From Xylocopa sonorina (taxonomy: Eukaryota; Arthropoda; Insecta; Hymenoptera; Apidae): DNA of 64,000 bases. Shown piece after piece: positions 1-10,405 of this stretch. The stretch is from contig NW_027490120.1 of assembly GCF_050948175.1 (NCBI RefSeq), forward strand, positions 186,001 through 250,000, written 5' to 3'. Position numbers and translations under genes: made by a program. How positions within the stretch are numbered: the stretch's first letter is position 1; every line of letters starts with the position of its first letter. The notes beneath the pieces are model-generated. The model was not told the origin of the DNA. It saw only the letters and a list, made by a program, of their open reading frames with translations, and ran no database searches.

Positions 1-291
1 TTGCTACGATACGTATTTATCTGCAGACGGTATTTCCTAGCAAGGAAGTGTCGCATTTACATTCGTTTGTAGTGAACACGAAGTATACATAACACTCCAC
101 AATGAATATTATATCTTATCATGAAACATAGAAATGAGATGCGATATCGCGTTTTACGAAACGTTAGAATCCTACTGCTTCGATACGTAGACATCTGCCA
201 ACGCTATTTCCTAGCAATGAAGTGTCGCCTTTTAATCCGGTTGAAGTGTATGCGTGGTATACAAGACACTTCGCAATGAATATCATATCAT

Positions 292-311
292 ACATTATAT
301 ATGTATTATAT
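292..311 (+). repeat. monomer with internal deletion and AT-rich filler
   Basis: Successive monomer starts (ATGAAAC-type words) lie at 121 and 431, which is 310 bp where two monomers should give 348. The missing 38 bp remove most of the stretch between the monomer start and TATTGCTTCG. An AT-only run at about 292-311 takes its place. This looks like an old deletion repaired with local AT-rich sequence. It shows that this flank is not being homogenised. Confidence 0.7.
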
Positions 312-715
312 TGCTTCGATACGTAGACATCTGCAAACGCTATTTCCAAGCAAGGAAGTGTCGCATTTACATTCATTTGGAGTGTATGCGAGGTATACAT
401 GACATTTCGCAATGAATATTATATCATATAATGAGACATAGAAATGAGATGCGATATCGCGTTTTAAGAAGCATTATAACTCTATTGCTTCGAAACGCAG
501 ACATCTGCAAACGCTAATTCCTAGCAAGGAAGTGTCGCATTTACAACCTTTTGAAGTGAATACGAGGTATACATAACACTCCACAATGAATATTATATCT
601 TATCATGAAGCATATGAATGTGGAGCGATTTCTCGTTTTAAGAAGCATTAGAACCCTATTGCTACGATACGTAGACATCTGCAAACGCTAACTCCTAGCA
701 AGGAAGTGTCGCATT

Positions 716-1205
716 TACATTATTTTGATGTGAATACGGGGTATACATATCCCTGCACAATGAATATTATATCTCATCATGAAACATAGAAATGAGATGC
801 GATATGACGATTTAAGAGGCATTAGAACTCTATTGCAACGATATGTAGATATCAGCAATTCCTAGCAAGGAAGTGTCGCATTTACATTAATTTGAAGTGT
901 ATGCGAGGTGTACAAGAAATTTTATAATGTATATTACATCATATCATGAAACATAGAATTGAGATGCGATATCGCGTTTTGAGAAGCATTAGAACTCCCT
1001 TTCTACGATACGTAGACATCTGCAAACGCTATTACCAAGCAAGGAAGTGTCGTATTTACATTATTTTGATGTGAATACGGGGTATACATAACCCTGCACA
1101 ATGAATATTATATCTCATCATGAAACATAGAAATGAGATACGATATGACGATTTAAGAAGCATTAGAACTCTATTGCAACGATACATAGATATCAGCAGA
1201 CGCTA
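716..1205 (+). repeat. local near-duplicate satellite block (2 copies, ~141 and ~149 bp)
   Basis: A distinctive stretch with TTATTTTGATGTGAATACGG, then ACCCTGCACAATG, GATATGACGATTTAAG and GTAGATATCAGCA appears at about 716-857 and again at about 1057-1205. The spacing is 341 bp, which is two monomers minus a 7-bp deletion just after TATCAGCA in the first copy (near 857). It is a small unequal-exchange product in the otherwise divergent left block. Confidence 0.7.
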
Positions 1206-2890
1206 TTTCCTAGCAAGGATGTGTCGCATTTACATTCTTTTACAGTGAATACGAGGTATACATAACACTCCACAATGAATATTATACCTTATCAAGAAAC
1301 ATAGAAATGAGGTACTATATCGCGAACAAAAAAGCATTAGAATTCTGTTGCTTCGACACGTAGACATATGCAAACGCTATTTAATATCAGGGAAGTGTTG
1401 CACTTACATTCTTTTGAAGTGATTACGAGGTATACATAACACTCCACAATGTATATTATATCTCATCATGAAACATAGAAATGAGAAGCATATCGCGATT
1501 TGAAAAGCTTTAGAACTCTATTGCTTCGATACGTAGACATCTGCAAGCGCTATTTCCTTTCAAGGAAGTGTCTCATTTACATTCATTTGAAGTGTATGCG
1601 AGGTATACATGACACTTCGCAATGAATATTACATCTTATCATGTAACATAGAAGTGAGATGCGATATCGCGTTTTGAGAAGCATTAGAACACTAATGCTA
1701 CGATACGTAGACATCTACAAAGGCTATTTTCTAGCAAGGAAGTATCGCTTTTACATTCCTTTGATGTGGATACGATGTATACATAACAATCCACAGTGAA
1801 TACTATATCTTATCATGAAACATAGAAATGAGGTGCGATATGGCGATTTACGAAGCATTAGAACTCTATTGCTTCGATACGTAGATATCTGCAAACGCCA
1901 CTTCCTAGCAAGGTAGTGTCGCATTTATATTCATTTGAATTATATGCGAGGCATACATGACAATCCGCAATGAATATTATATCTTATCCTAAAACATAGA
2001 AATGAGATGCGATATCTCGTTTTAAGAAACATTAGAACTCTATGGCTACGATACGTTGATATCTGCAAACGCTATTTAATATCAAGGAAGTGTTGCACTT
2101 ACATTCTTTTGAAGTAATTACGAGGTATACATAACTCTCCACAATGTATATTATATCTTATCATAAAACGTAGAAGTTAGGTGCGATATCGCGATTTAAG
2201 AAGCATTAGAAAACTATTGCTTCGATACATAGACATCTGCAAACGCTACTTCCTAGCAAGGAAGTGTCGCATTTACATTCTTTTGAAATGAATACGAGGT
2301 ACACATAACACTCCACAATGAATATTATACCTTACCACCAAACATAGAAATGAAATGCGATATCGCGATTTAAGAAGCATTAGCACTCTATTGCTTCGAT
2401 ACGTAGACATCTGCAAACGCTACTTCCTAGGAAGGAAGTGTCGCAGTTACATTCTTTTGAAGTGAAAACGAGGTATATATAATACTCCACAATGAATATT
2501 ATATCTTATCATGAAACATAGAAATAAAGGGCGATTTCGCGTTTAAGAAGCATTGGAACCATATTGCTTCGATACGTAGACATCTGCAAACGCTATTTCC
2601 TAGCAAGGAAGTGTCGCATTTATATTCAATTGTAGTGAATACGAGGAATACATAACACTTCGTAATGAATACTATATCTTATCATGAAACTTAGAAATGA
2701 GATGCTATATCGCGTTCTAAGAAGCATTAGAACTCTATTGCTTCGATACGTAGACATCTGAAAACGCTACTTCCTAGCAAGGAAGTGTCGCATTTACGTT
2801 CTTTTGAATTGTATGCGAGATATACATGACACTACGCAATGAATATTATATCTTAACATGAAACATAGAAATGAGATGCGATATCGCGTT

Positions 2891-2894
2891 TTAA
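2891..2894. other. left TTAA target-site duplication
   Basis: This TTAA is position 34-37 of a satellite monomer that starts at 2858. It directly precedes the inserted element's first base. It matches the TTAA at 5117-5120. A TTAA duplication is the hallmark of piggyBac-superfamily insertion. Confidence 0.9.
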
Positions 2895-2909
2895 CACATT
2901 GCGGACGGG
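2895..2909 (+). repeat. left terminal inverted repeat of TTAA element
   Basis: The sequence is CACATTGCGGACGGG, directly after the left TTAA. It pairs with 5102-5116 at 14 of 15 positions. In piggyBac elements such ends are the transposase binding and cleavage sites. Confidence 0.88.
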
Positions 2910-2972
2910 TGACGAGATATCTCGTTTTTAGAAAACTAAACGTTGCGAACGGGTCACGATATATCTCGTTTT
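2897..2972 (+). repeat. subterminal direct repeat pair in left element end
   Basis: Two 32-bp copies lie at 2897-2928 and 2941-2972, 44 bp apart. Both read roughly TTGCG.ACGGGT.ACGA, then TATCTCGTTTT, with four differences between them. The first copy overlaps the terminal inverted repeat. Repeated subterminal motifs are common in piggyBac-like elements and are usually taken as extra transposase-binding sites. That role is inferred here. Confidence 0.8.
2913..2924. repeat. 12-bp perfect palindrome near left end
   Basis: CGAGATATCTCG is identical to its own reverse complement and lies 18 bp inside the left end. The second subterminal repeat keeps only part of it (CGATATATCTCG). It could be a dimeric protein-binding site, but no function is shown. 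Confidence 0.75.
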
Positions 2973-3540
2973 CACGTTTTTTTTATTCAGTCGGTAACTT
3001 AGCAAGGAGCTGCAAATGTTTGTGTTACGTTACGATGGTATCGAAGTCTCTCGCATTCCGAAACCAAAGCGAAACAAATGAATCATTCCTTAAATTTGGG
3101 AAAAAACAGTCATTATAGCGTAACGTCCGCTGAACCTCGCGGTACCTCCTTCACCCCCCGGCAGAGCCACACGCATCGCCTGTCGCCACCACAAAGACGA
3201 GCTTACCGAGTATACGATCGCCGAGCTAAGGCAGCCACCCCCGCAACCAGGAGTTGGACCACACGACCGCGCTACGACGCTTGCCTTCCAGACAGCTGGA
3301 GCACAACCGAGCCACAGCCTCCGCACGAGGACCATTCCACGTATCAGGAAGAGTCGCCCGCCGTTACGCACCCGTACCCATACTTTGCATACCATTATAA
3401 TTATAATTAAGCGAATCCTAGAACTTAAGCACACGACACTCCATGTACGCACACGACACAACACACACAACCTAGCATAATGCGTTTCATGTGTTATTCT
3501 AATTTTTAAGATCATAATTAATCGTAATAAGAAGTAAGCA
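2973..3540. other. element interior, left part; no recognisable gene
   Basis: This is non-satellite DNA. An ATG frame runs 3078-3410 on + (110 codons, rich in Pro, Arg, Ser and Thr, ending in a Tyr-rich tail). A 141-codon frame occupies 3090-3515 on the other strand. Both sit on the same CpG-rich stretch, and neither has a domain I can name. They are probably chance frames or remnants. From 3429 to 3473 there is a CA-rich low-complexity run with recurring ACACGACA words. The + frame could be the end of a decayed retroelement protein, but nothing in it proves that. Confidence 0.5.
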
Positions 3541-3590
3541 AAGAGCCCGACGCGCGCGGCTCACGCCGAACGCGGGCGCCCTACCACGAC

Positions 3591-3635
3591 CGTCCACCCC
3601 ACTCCGTGGGCCGAGCGTCCGCCCCACTCTGGGGA
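3591..3635 (+). repeat. short imperfect tandem repeat, 25-bp period
   Basis: CGTCCACCCCACTCCGTGGG at 3591-3610 is followed by CGTCCGCCCCACTCTGGGGA at 3616-3635. Sixteen or so of 20 positions agree. It lies in the CpG-dense part of the cargo. Confidence 0.7.
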
Positions 3636-3696
3636 CCTGCGACTCGCGCGCCCCGCGATCCGAGGAGGTCGCGGTCCCGCGAGATGATAGTCAGTA

Positions 3697-3795
3697 CGAG
3701 TCATCCGCTCCAAACGAGCGGACCTCCCTCAAATCCAATCTCTAGTTCGAGCCATTCGGTCCAAGCGAGCACTCCTTTATCATAATCCAATCTTA
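3697..3795 (+). repeat. imperfect tandem repeat, ~51-bp period
   Basis: A unit beginning CGAGTCATCCGCTCCAAACG at 3697 recurs as CGAGCCATTCGGTCCAAGCG at 3748. Each copy is followed by a variable stretch and then AATCCAATCT. Promoter-region repeats of this kind occur in LTRs and gene promoters. No function can be assigned from sequence. Confidence 0.65.
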
Positions 3796-3807
3796 CTATT
3801 TCAACTT

Positions 3808-3848
3808 AAACTCTAATTCAATTCAAGTCCTTATTCTAAACTCTAATT
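3808..3848 (+). repeat. short direct repeat AAACTCTAATT
   Basis: AAACTCTAATT occurs at 3808-3818 and 3838-3848, 30 bp apart, continuing the series of short repeats in this part of the cargo. Confidence 0.6.
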
Positions 3849-4083
3849 ATCGTATCCTAGTACTTAGTCAACTTTGGCATAGGGAAGTATCAGTGTAAGC
3901 TTAGTTTTATTTAGAATATACTTTATTTTTACCAGTACTACAATTCTCATCATTCTAAATATTCCTTGCCTTATTATTATTATAAATCCATTCATTGCGA
4001 AGTCCTCCACGAGTTCACGCGTCTTCAAGAATATTCACAAGCTCCGAACTTTAGTCAAACTTGGTAATCGATCAGTTATAGCC

Positions 4084-4185
4084 GACCGCCGCTTAGCTGC
4101 ATCGACCCACAGCGAGGCTAGAGCAAGGACACTCGTCGATTTTCCATATTTCTGGACCGGTAAACTAGAGCGGACCGCCGCTTAG
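4084..4185 (+). repeat. 13-bp direct repeat GACCGCCGCTTAG
   Basis: An exact 13-bp word is present at 4084-4096 and 4173-4185, spaced 89 bp. The sequence between and around the copies does not align further by eye. Confidence 0.7.
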
Positions 4186-4790
4186 TGAACCCGTATCTGG
4201 ACTTTTGGAAACCGACTCGAATGCGTCATTCCGGTACAACTAAACGAACTCGTCGCGCGGGAAGGAAGAACTTCTTGCGTTCACTTGTGCGCGGATACGT
4301 TGGTACAGCCGTGCGCATATACCACTGCAACGTCTCATCTTCCGCCGCACGCCGATCGGACAGCCGTCCCGCACCGCCGCATCCATCGCCGATCCGCTTG
4401 ACCGAGCCGATCCATCCCTGAGGTCAGCCCACCTGGGTACTCGGCCCGCTGACAATCACGCCTCACCGACCGTACGCAGGGATTATACCTGAGGGCGATC
4501 CGTGCCGACGACGATACCTGCAACAAGGGTACTAAATATTAGCAGCTGTCAAGACATCAAAGGTAAGGTCATATTTTCTTATCCGCGTTCGTGCCTTTTG
4601 ATACCTGTTTCGCGAGCCAGAAAGAACCCGGTCTTCGTCGCAATTCCGCGAGCCGAACCGTTCGAGGCTGCGTGTCGCTCTCGGTAAACGATAAGTTTTC
4701 ACGACCCGTGACGTGATAATAGCCATTGCCGGCTGATCTGTGCGGATCGTCGTACGTACCGTATCTTATAAAGTGTTTCATTGATCTGCA

Positions 4791-5101
4791 TTTTAGAATT
4801 TCAAACTTCGTGTTTTAAAATTGGAAGGTAACAGTTTTCGAGTACTATCTATATTTTCAATCAACCTGTTACTGATAATTGATAACAAAAATTTATTTTA
4901 TGAATTAGCCCTCTATAAAAGCAGCGAAATGACGCATAGATGTAATGAAAACAGATATACAGATATATGAAGCATACTATTATTTAAAAATACTAAATGC
5001 AAATTAAGTAAAATGCGTATCCAATTCCTGTCACATGCCAAGCATGTTTTTGGAGCGTTCGAAAATCTGCGATTCGTGAGGGCGTGTTGAACGCGCAGCG
5101 C
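4791..5101. other. AT-rich right arm of TTAA element
   Basis: From about 4791 the cargo gives way to AT-rich sequence that runs to the right end. The last 40 bases become GC-rich (GCGTGTTGAACGCGC, then GCCCCGTCC) and contain a small interrupted inverted repeat. This arm probably belongs to the original element, not to the cargo. No gene is visible. Confidence 0.6.
4914..4920 (+). promoter_or_regulatory. TATA-like box near right element end, pointing outward
   Basis: TATAAAA, followed by GCAGCG, lies about 200 bp inside the right end on the + strand. If it works, transcription would start around 4945 and run out of the element into the satellite. An AT-rich arm gives such words by chance, so this is weak. 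Confidence 0.15.
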
Positions 5102-5116
5102 CCCGTCCTCAATGTG
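5102..5116 (-). repeat. right terminal inverted repeat of TTAA element
   Basis: CCCGTCCTCAATGTG directly precedes the right TTAA. Its complement matches the left end with one difference (A for C at the eighth base). The next bases inward do not match the left end beyond one G. Confidence 0.88.
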
Positions 5117-5120
5117 TTAA
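5117..5120. other. right TTAA target-site duplication
   Basis: TTAA followed by GAAGCATTAGAACTC, which is the exact continuation of the satellite monomer cut at 2894. Confidence 0.9.
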
Positions 5121-8100
5121 GAAGCATTAGAACTCTATTGCCTCGATAAGCACACATCTGCAAACGCTATATCCTAGCAAGGAAGTGTCGCATTTACATT
5201 CATTTGAAGTGTATACGAGGTATACATGACACTTCGCAATGAATATTGTACCTTATCATGAAACATAGAAATAAGATGCGATATCGCGTTTCGAGAAGCA
5301 TTAGAACTCTAATGCTTCGATGCGTAGACATCTGCAAACGCTATTTCCTAGCAAGGAAGTGTCGCATTTACATTCTTTTGAAGTGAATACGAGGTATGCG
5401 TGACACTCCGCCATGAATATTATATCTTTTCATGAAACATAGAAATGAGATGCGATATCAAGATTTAAAAAGCATTAGAACTCTATTACTTCGTTACGTA
5501 GACATCTGCAAACGCTATTTAATGCAAGGAAGTATAGCATTCACATTCTATTGAAGTGACTACGAGGTATACATGACACATCGCAATGAATATTATATCT
5601 TATCATGAAACATAGGGATCAGATGCGATATCGAGTTTTAAGAAGCATTCGAACTCTAATGCTACGATACGTAGACATCTGCAAACGCTATTTCCTAGCA
5701 ATGAAGTGTCGCATTTACATTCATTTGAGGTGAATACGAGGTATACATGACACATCGCAATGAATATTATATCTTGTCATGAAACATAGAAATAAGATGC
5801 GATATCGCGTTTTAAGAAGCATTCGAACTCTATTGCTACGATACGTAGACAACTGCAAACGCTATTTCCTAGCAAGGAAGTGTCGCATTTACATTCATTT
5901 CAAGCGTATGCAAGGTATACATGACACTTCACAATGAATATTATATCTTACCATGAAACATAGAAATGAGATGCGATATCGAGTTTTAAGAAGCATTCGA
6001 ACTCTATTGCTACGATACGTAGACATCTGCAAGCGCTATTTCCTAGCAAGGAAGTGTCGTATTTACATTCATTGGAAGTGAGTACGAGGTAATCATGATA
6101 CTTCGCATTGAATATTATATCTTATCATGAAACATAGGAATGAGATGCGATATCGCGTTTTAAGAAGCATTCGAACTCTACTGCTACGATACGTAGACAT
6201 CTGCAAACGCTATTTCCTAGCAAGGGAGAGTCGCATTTACATTCATTTGAAGTGAATACGAGGTATACATGACACATCGCAATGAATATTATATCTTATC
6301 ATGAAACATAGGGATCAGATGCGATATCCCGTTTTAAGAAGCATTAGAACTCTATTGCATCGATGCGTAGACATCTGGAATCGCTATATCCTAGCAAGGA
6401 AGTGGCGCATTTATATTACTTTGAAGTGAATACGAGGTATACATAACACAACACAATGAATATTATATCTCATCATGAGACATAGAAATGGGATGCGATA
6501 TCGCGATTTAAAAAACATTAGAACTCTATTGCTGCGATACGTAGACATCTGCAAACGCTACTTCCTAGCAAGGAAGTGTCGTATTTACATTCATTAGAAG
6601 TGAGTACGAGGTAATCATGATACTTCGCATTGAATATTATATCTTATCATGAAACATAGGAATCAGATGCGATATCGCGTTTTAAGAAGCATTCGAACTC
6701 TACTGCTACGATACGTAGACATCTGCAAACGCTATTTCCTAGCAAGGAAGTGTCGCATTTATATTCTTTTGAAGTGAATATGAGGTATACATAACACTTC
6801 GCAATGAATATTATATCTTGTCATGAAACATAGAAATAAGATGCGATATCGCGTTTTAAGAAGCATTCGAACTCTATTGCTACGATACGTAGACAACTGC
6901 AAACGCTATTTCCTAGAAAGGAAGTGGCGCATTTACATTCATTTCAAGCGTATGCAAGGAATACATGACACTTCACAATGAATATTATATCTTACCATGA
7001 AACATAGAAATGAGATGCGATATCGAGTTTTAAGGAGCATTCGAACTCTATTGCTACGATACGTAGACATCTGCAAACGCTATTTCCTAGAAAGGGAGAG
7101 TCGCATTTATATTCATTTGAAGCGTATGCAAGGTATACATGACACTTCACAATGAATATTATATCTTACCATGAAACATAGAAATGAGATGCGATATCGA
7201 GTTTTAAGAAGCATTCGAACTCTATTGCTACGATACGTAGACATCTGCAAACGCTATTTCCTAGAAAGGAAGTGTCGCATTTACATTCATTTCAAGCGTA
7301 TGCAAGGTATACATGACATTTCGCAATGAATATTATATCTTGTCATGAAACATAGAAATCAGATGCGATATCGAGTTTTAAGAAGCATTCGAACTCTATT
7401 GCTACGATACGTAGACATCTGCAAACGCTATTTCCTAGCAAGGAAGTGTCGCATTTACATTCATTTGAGGTGAATACGAGGTATGCATGACACTTCGCAA
7501 TGAATATTATATCTTGTCATGAAACATAGAAATAAGATGCGATATCGCGTTTTAAGAAGCATTGGAACTCTAGTGCAACGATACGTAGATATCTGCAAGC
7601 GCTATTTCCTAGCAAGGAAGTGTAGCATTTACATTCATTGGAAGTGTAGACGAGGAATACATTACACTTCGCAATGTATATTATATCGTATCATGAAACA
7701 TAGAAATGAAATGCGATATCGCGTTTTAACAAGCATTATAACTCTATTGCATCGATACGTAGACATCTGCAAACGCTATTTCCTAGCAAGGAAGTGTCGC
7801 ATTTTCATTCTTGTGAAGTGAATACGAGGTATAGATGACACTTCGCAATGAGTATTGTATCTTATCATGAAACATAGGAATGAGATGCGATATCGCGTCT
7901 TAAGAAGCACTAGAACTCTACTGCTACGATACGCAGGTATCTGCAAACGCTATTTCCTAGGACGGAAGTGTCGCATTTACATTCATTTGATGCGTGGACG
8001 AGGAATACATAACCCTTCGCAATGAATACTATATCTTATCATGAAACACAGAAATGAGATGCGATATCGCGTTTTAAGAAGCATTAGAAATCTATTGCTT

Positions 8101-8834
8101 CTATAGCGAGACATCTGGAAACGTAATTCCGTAGAAAGGAAGTGTCGCATTTACATTCATTTGAAGTGAATACGAGGTATACATGACACTTCGCAATGAA
8201 TATTATATCTTATCATGAGACATAGGAATGAGATGCGATATCGCGTTTTAAGAAGCATTCGAACTCTATTGCTACGATACGTAGACAACTGCAAACGCTA
8301 TTTCCTAGACAGGAAGTGTCGCATTTACATTCATTTGAAGTGAATACGAGGTATACATGACACTTCGCAATGAATATTATATCTTATCATGAGACATAGG
8401 AATGAGATGCGATATCGCGTTTTAAGAAGCATTCGAACTCTATTGCTACGATACGTAGACATCTGCAAGCGCTATTTCCTAGCAAGGAAGTGTCGCATTC
8501 ACATTCATTTGAAGTGAATACGAGGTATACATGACACTTTGCAATGAATATTATATCTTGCCATGGAACATAGGAATGAGATGCGATATCGCGTTTTAAG
8601 AAGCATTCGAACTCTACCTTTACGATACGTAGACATCTGCAAACGCTATTTCCTAGCAAGGAAGTGTCGCATTTACATTCATTTCAAGTGAATACGAGGT
8701 AGTCATGACACTTCGCAATGAATATTATATCTTGTCATGAAACAGAGAAATATGTTGCGATATCGCGTTTTAAGAATAATTCGAACTCTATTGCTACGAT
8801 ACGTAGATATCTGCAAACGCTATTTCCTAGCAAA
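5121..8834 (+). repeat. 174-bp satellite array, right of the element
   Basis: About 21 monomers of mixed subtype. Subtype marks first appear here: GATATCGAG instead of GATATCGCG, the TTTCAAGCGTATGCAAGG block instead of TTTGAAGTGAATACGAGG, GGGAGAGTCGC instead of GGAAGTGTCGC, and AACTGC instead of ATCTGC. Local duplications are visible: the CACATCGC/GGGATCAG monomer at 5571 recurs 696 bp on (4 monomers); a stretch from 5761 recurs 1044 bp on (6 monomers); one near 6057 recurs 522 bp on (3 monomers). No gene. Confidence 0.96.
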
Positions 8835-10405
8835 GAAGTGTCGCATTTACATTCATTTGAAGGGAATACGAGGTAATCATGACACTTCGCAACGAATATT
8901 ATATCTTGTCATGAAACATAGTAATGAGATGCGATATCGCGTTTTAAGAAGCATTCGAACTCTACTGCTACGATACGTAGACATCTGCAAACGCTATTTC
9001 CTAGCAAGGGGGAGTCGCATTTACATTCATTTCAAGCGTATGCAAGGTATACATGACACTTCGCAATGAATATTGTATCTTATCATGAAACATAGGAATG
9101 AGATGCGATATCGCGTTTTAAGAAGCATTCGAACTCTACTGCTACAATGCGTAGACATCTGCAAACGCTATTTCCTAGCAAGGGAGAGTCGCATTTACAT
9201 TCATTTGAAGTGAATACAAGGTATACATGACACTTCGCAATGTATATTATATCTTATCATGAAATATAGAAATGAGATGCGATATCGCGCTTTAAGAACC
9301 ATTAGAACCCTATTGCTACGATACGTAGTCACCTGCAAACGCTATTTCCTAGCAAGGAAGTATCGCATTTACATTCATTTGAAGTGAATACGAGGTATAC
9401 ATGACACTTCGCATTGAATATTGTATCTTATCATGAAACATTGGAATGAGATGCGATATCGCGTTTTAAGAAGCTTTAGAACACTATTGCTTCGATACGT
9501 AGACATCTGGAAACGTAATTTCCTAGAAAGGAAGTGTCGCATTTACATTCATTTGAAGTGAATACGAGGTATACATGACACTTCGCAATGAATATTATAT
9601 CTTATCATGAAACATAAAAATGACTTGCGATATCCAGTTTTAAGAAGCATTAGAACTCTATTGCATCGATACTTATACATCTGCAAACGCTATTTCCTAG
9701 CAAGGAAGTGTAGCATTTACATTCTTTTGAAGTGTAGACGTGGAGTACATAACACTTCGCAATGAATATTACATCTTATCATGAAACACAGAAATGAGAC
9801 GCGACATCGCGTTTTAAGAAGCACTAGAACTCTACTGCTACGATACGCAGACATCTGCAAACGCTATTTCCTAGAACGGAAGTGTCGCAATTACATTCAA
9901 TTCAAGCGTGGACGAGGTATACAATACCTCTCGCAATGAATATTACATCTTATCATGAAACATAGAAATGGGATGCGATATCGCGTTCTAAGAAACAATA
10001 GAATTCCATTGCATCGATACGTAGACATCTGCAAACGCTATTTCCTAGCAAGGAAGTGTCGCATTTACATTCGTTTGAAGTGAAAACGAGGTATACATGA
10101 CACTTCGCAATGAATAATGTATCTTATCATGAAACATAGAAATGAGATGTTATATCTCGTTTTAAGAAGCATTAGAAATCTCTTGCTACGATACGTAGTC
10201 ATCTGCAAACGCTATTTCCTAGCAAGGAAGTATCGCATTTACATTCTTTTGAAGTGAATACGAGGTATACATGACACTTCGCAATGAATATTGAATCTTA
10301 TCATGAAACATAGAAATGAGATGCGATGTCGCGTTTTAAAAAGCATTAGAACTCAATTACTACGATACGTAGACACTTGCAAACGCTATTCCCTAGCAAG
10401 GAAGT
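8835..10405 (+). repeat. satellite duplication block, copy 1 (~1.57 kb, 9 monomers)
   Basis: This block recurs at about 14924-16494, 6089 bp downstream (35 monomers minus 1 bp). Shared rare marks include TTTGAAGGGAATACGAG, CGCAACGAATATT, GGGGGAGTCGC, CTACAATGCGTAG, TAGTCACCTGC, GAATAATGTATCTTATC and ATTCCCTAGC. A short piece of it (CAACGAATATT to GGGGGAGTCGC) is also found at about 11325-11505. Scattered single-base differences show that the copies are not brand new. Confidence 0.8.

Larger units (their letters stand above)
1..2894 (+). repeat. 174-bp satellite array, left divergent block
   Basis: About 16-17 head-to-tail monomers. Numbering a typical monomer from ATGAAACATAG, recognisable parts are the palindrome GCGATATCGC at 21-30, TTAA at 34-37, CTACGATACGTAG at 58-70, TGCAAACGCTATTTCCTAGC at 75-94, GTGTCGCATTTACATTC at 102-118 and AATGAATATTATATCTTATC at 155-174. 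Monomers here differ from each other more than in the centre of the window. They often carry CACTCCACAATG instead of CACTTCGCAATG, and GCTTCGATACG instead of GCTACGATACG. Several have small deletions, near 292 and 857. The block ends inside a monomer, at the TTAA used by the inserted element. No gene is visible in it. Confidence 0.97.
3541..4790. other. element cargo: GC-richer unclassified DNA, possible LTR-retroelement remnant
   Basis: It begins with CpG-dense sequence (3541-3690), then AT-richer sequence with short internal repeats (3690-4010), then mixed GC-rich sequence to about 4790. Several short direct repeats are present (3591-3635, 3697-3795, 3808-3848, 4084-4185). Clusters of imperfect direct repeats followed by a TA-rich stretch (TTATTATTATTATAAATCC, 3970-3988) are reminiscent of a retroelement LTR. 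I could not define TG...CA ends, a primer-binding site or a polypurine tract, so the assignment stays open. Open frames are all under 80 codons. Its base composition differs from both the satellite and the AT-rich element ends. Confidence 0.4.
2895..5116. mobile_element. piggyBac-type TTAA element, non-autonomous or decayed, 2222 bp
   Basis: The insert is bounded by TTAA on both sides and by 15-bp imperfect inverted repeats: CACATTGCGGACGGG on the left, and its complement with one change (CACATTGAGGACGGG) on the right. Cutting it out leaves a monomer of exactly 174 bp: 2858 to the TTAA, then TTAA to the next start at 5258. It therefore inserted into an existing array. TTAA target choice with short inverted ends is the established signature of piggyBac elements. 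No transposase is seen: the longest open frames are 110 and 141 codons, overlap on opposite strands and show no DDD-domain character I can recognise. The ends are AT-rich and contain subterminal repeats; the middle is GC-richer. I infer a non-autonomous or internally replaced copy that may carry foreign DNA. Confidence 0.85.

Noticed and set aside
3078..3515. Overlapping 110-codon (+) and 141-codon (-) frames in the element
   Set aside because: They lie antisense to each other on CpG-rich DNA poor in stop codons, with no recognisable domain. Neither is supported as a gene, so they are described only within the cargo entry.
3400..4200. Solo LTR or LTR retrotransposon
   Set aside because: Repeat clusters and a TA-rich stretch hint at one, but no TG...CA borders, target duplication, primer-binding site or polypurine tract could be fixed. 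Kept only as a possibility.
4555..4570. Splice donor-like AAAGGTAAGG in the cargo
   Set aside because: There is no exon on its left with coding character and no matching acceptor could be argued, so it is likely chance.
4185..4781. Several overlapping 60-78 codon frames on both strands
   Set aside because: Short, mutually overlapping, rich in Arg, Pro and Ser, and explained by GC-rich composition.
2895..5116. The insert as a break between two independent satellite arrays
   Set aside because: Monomer phase is continuous across it (exactly 174 bp after excision), so it is an insertion into one array.
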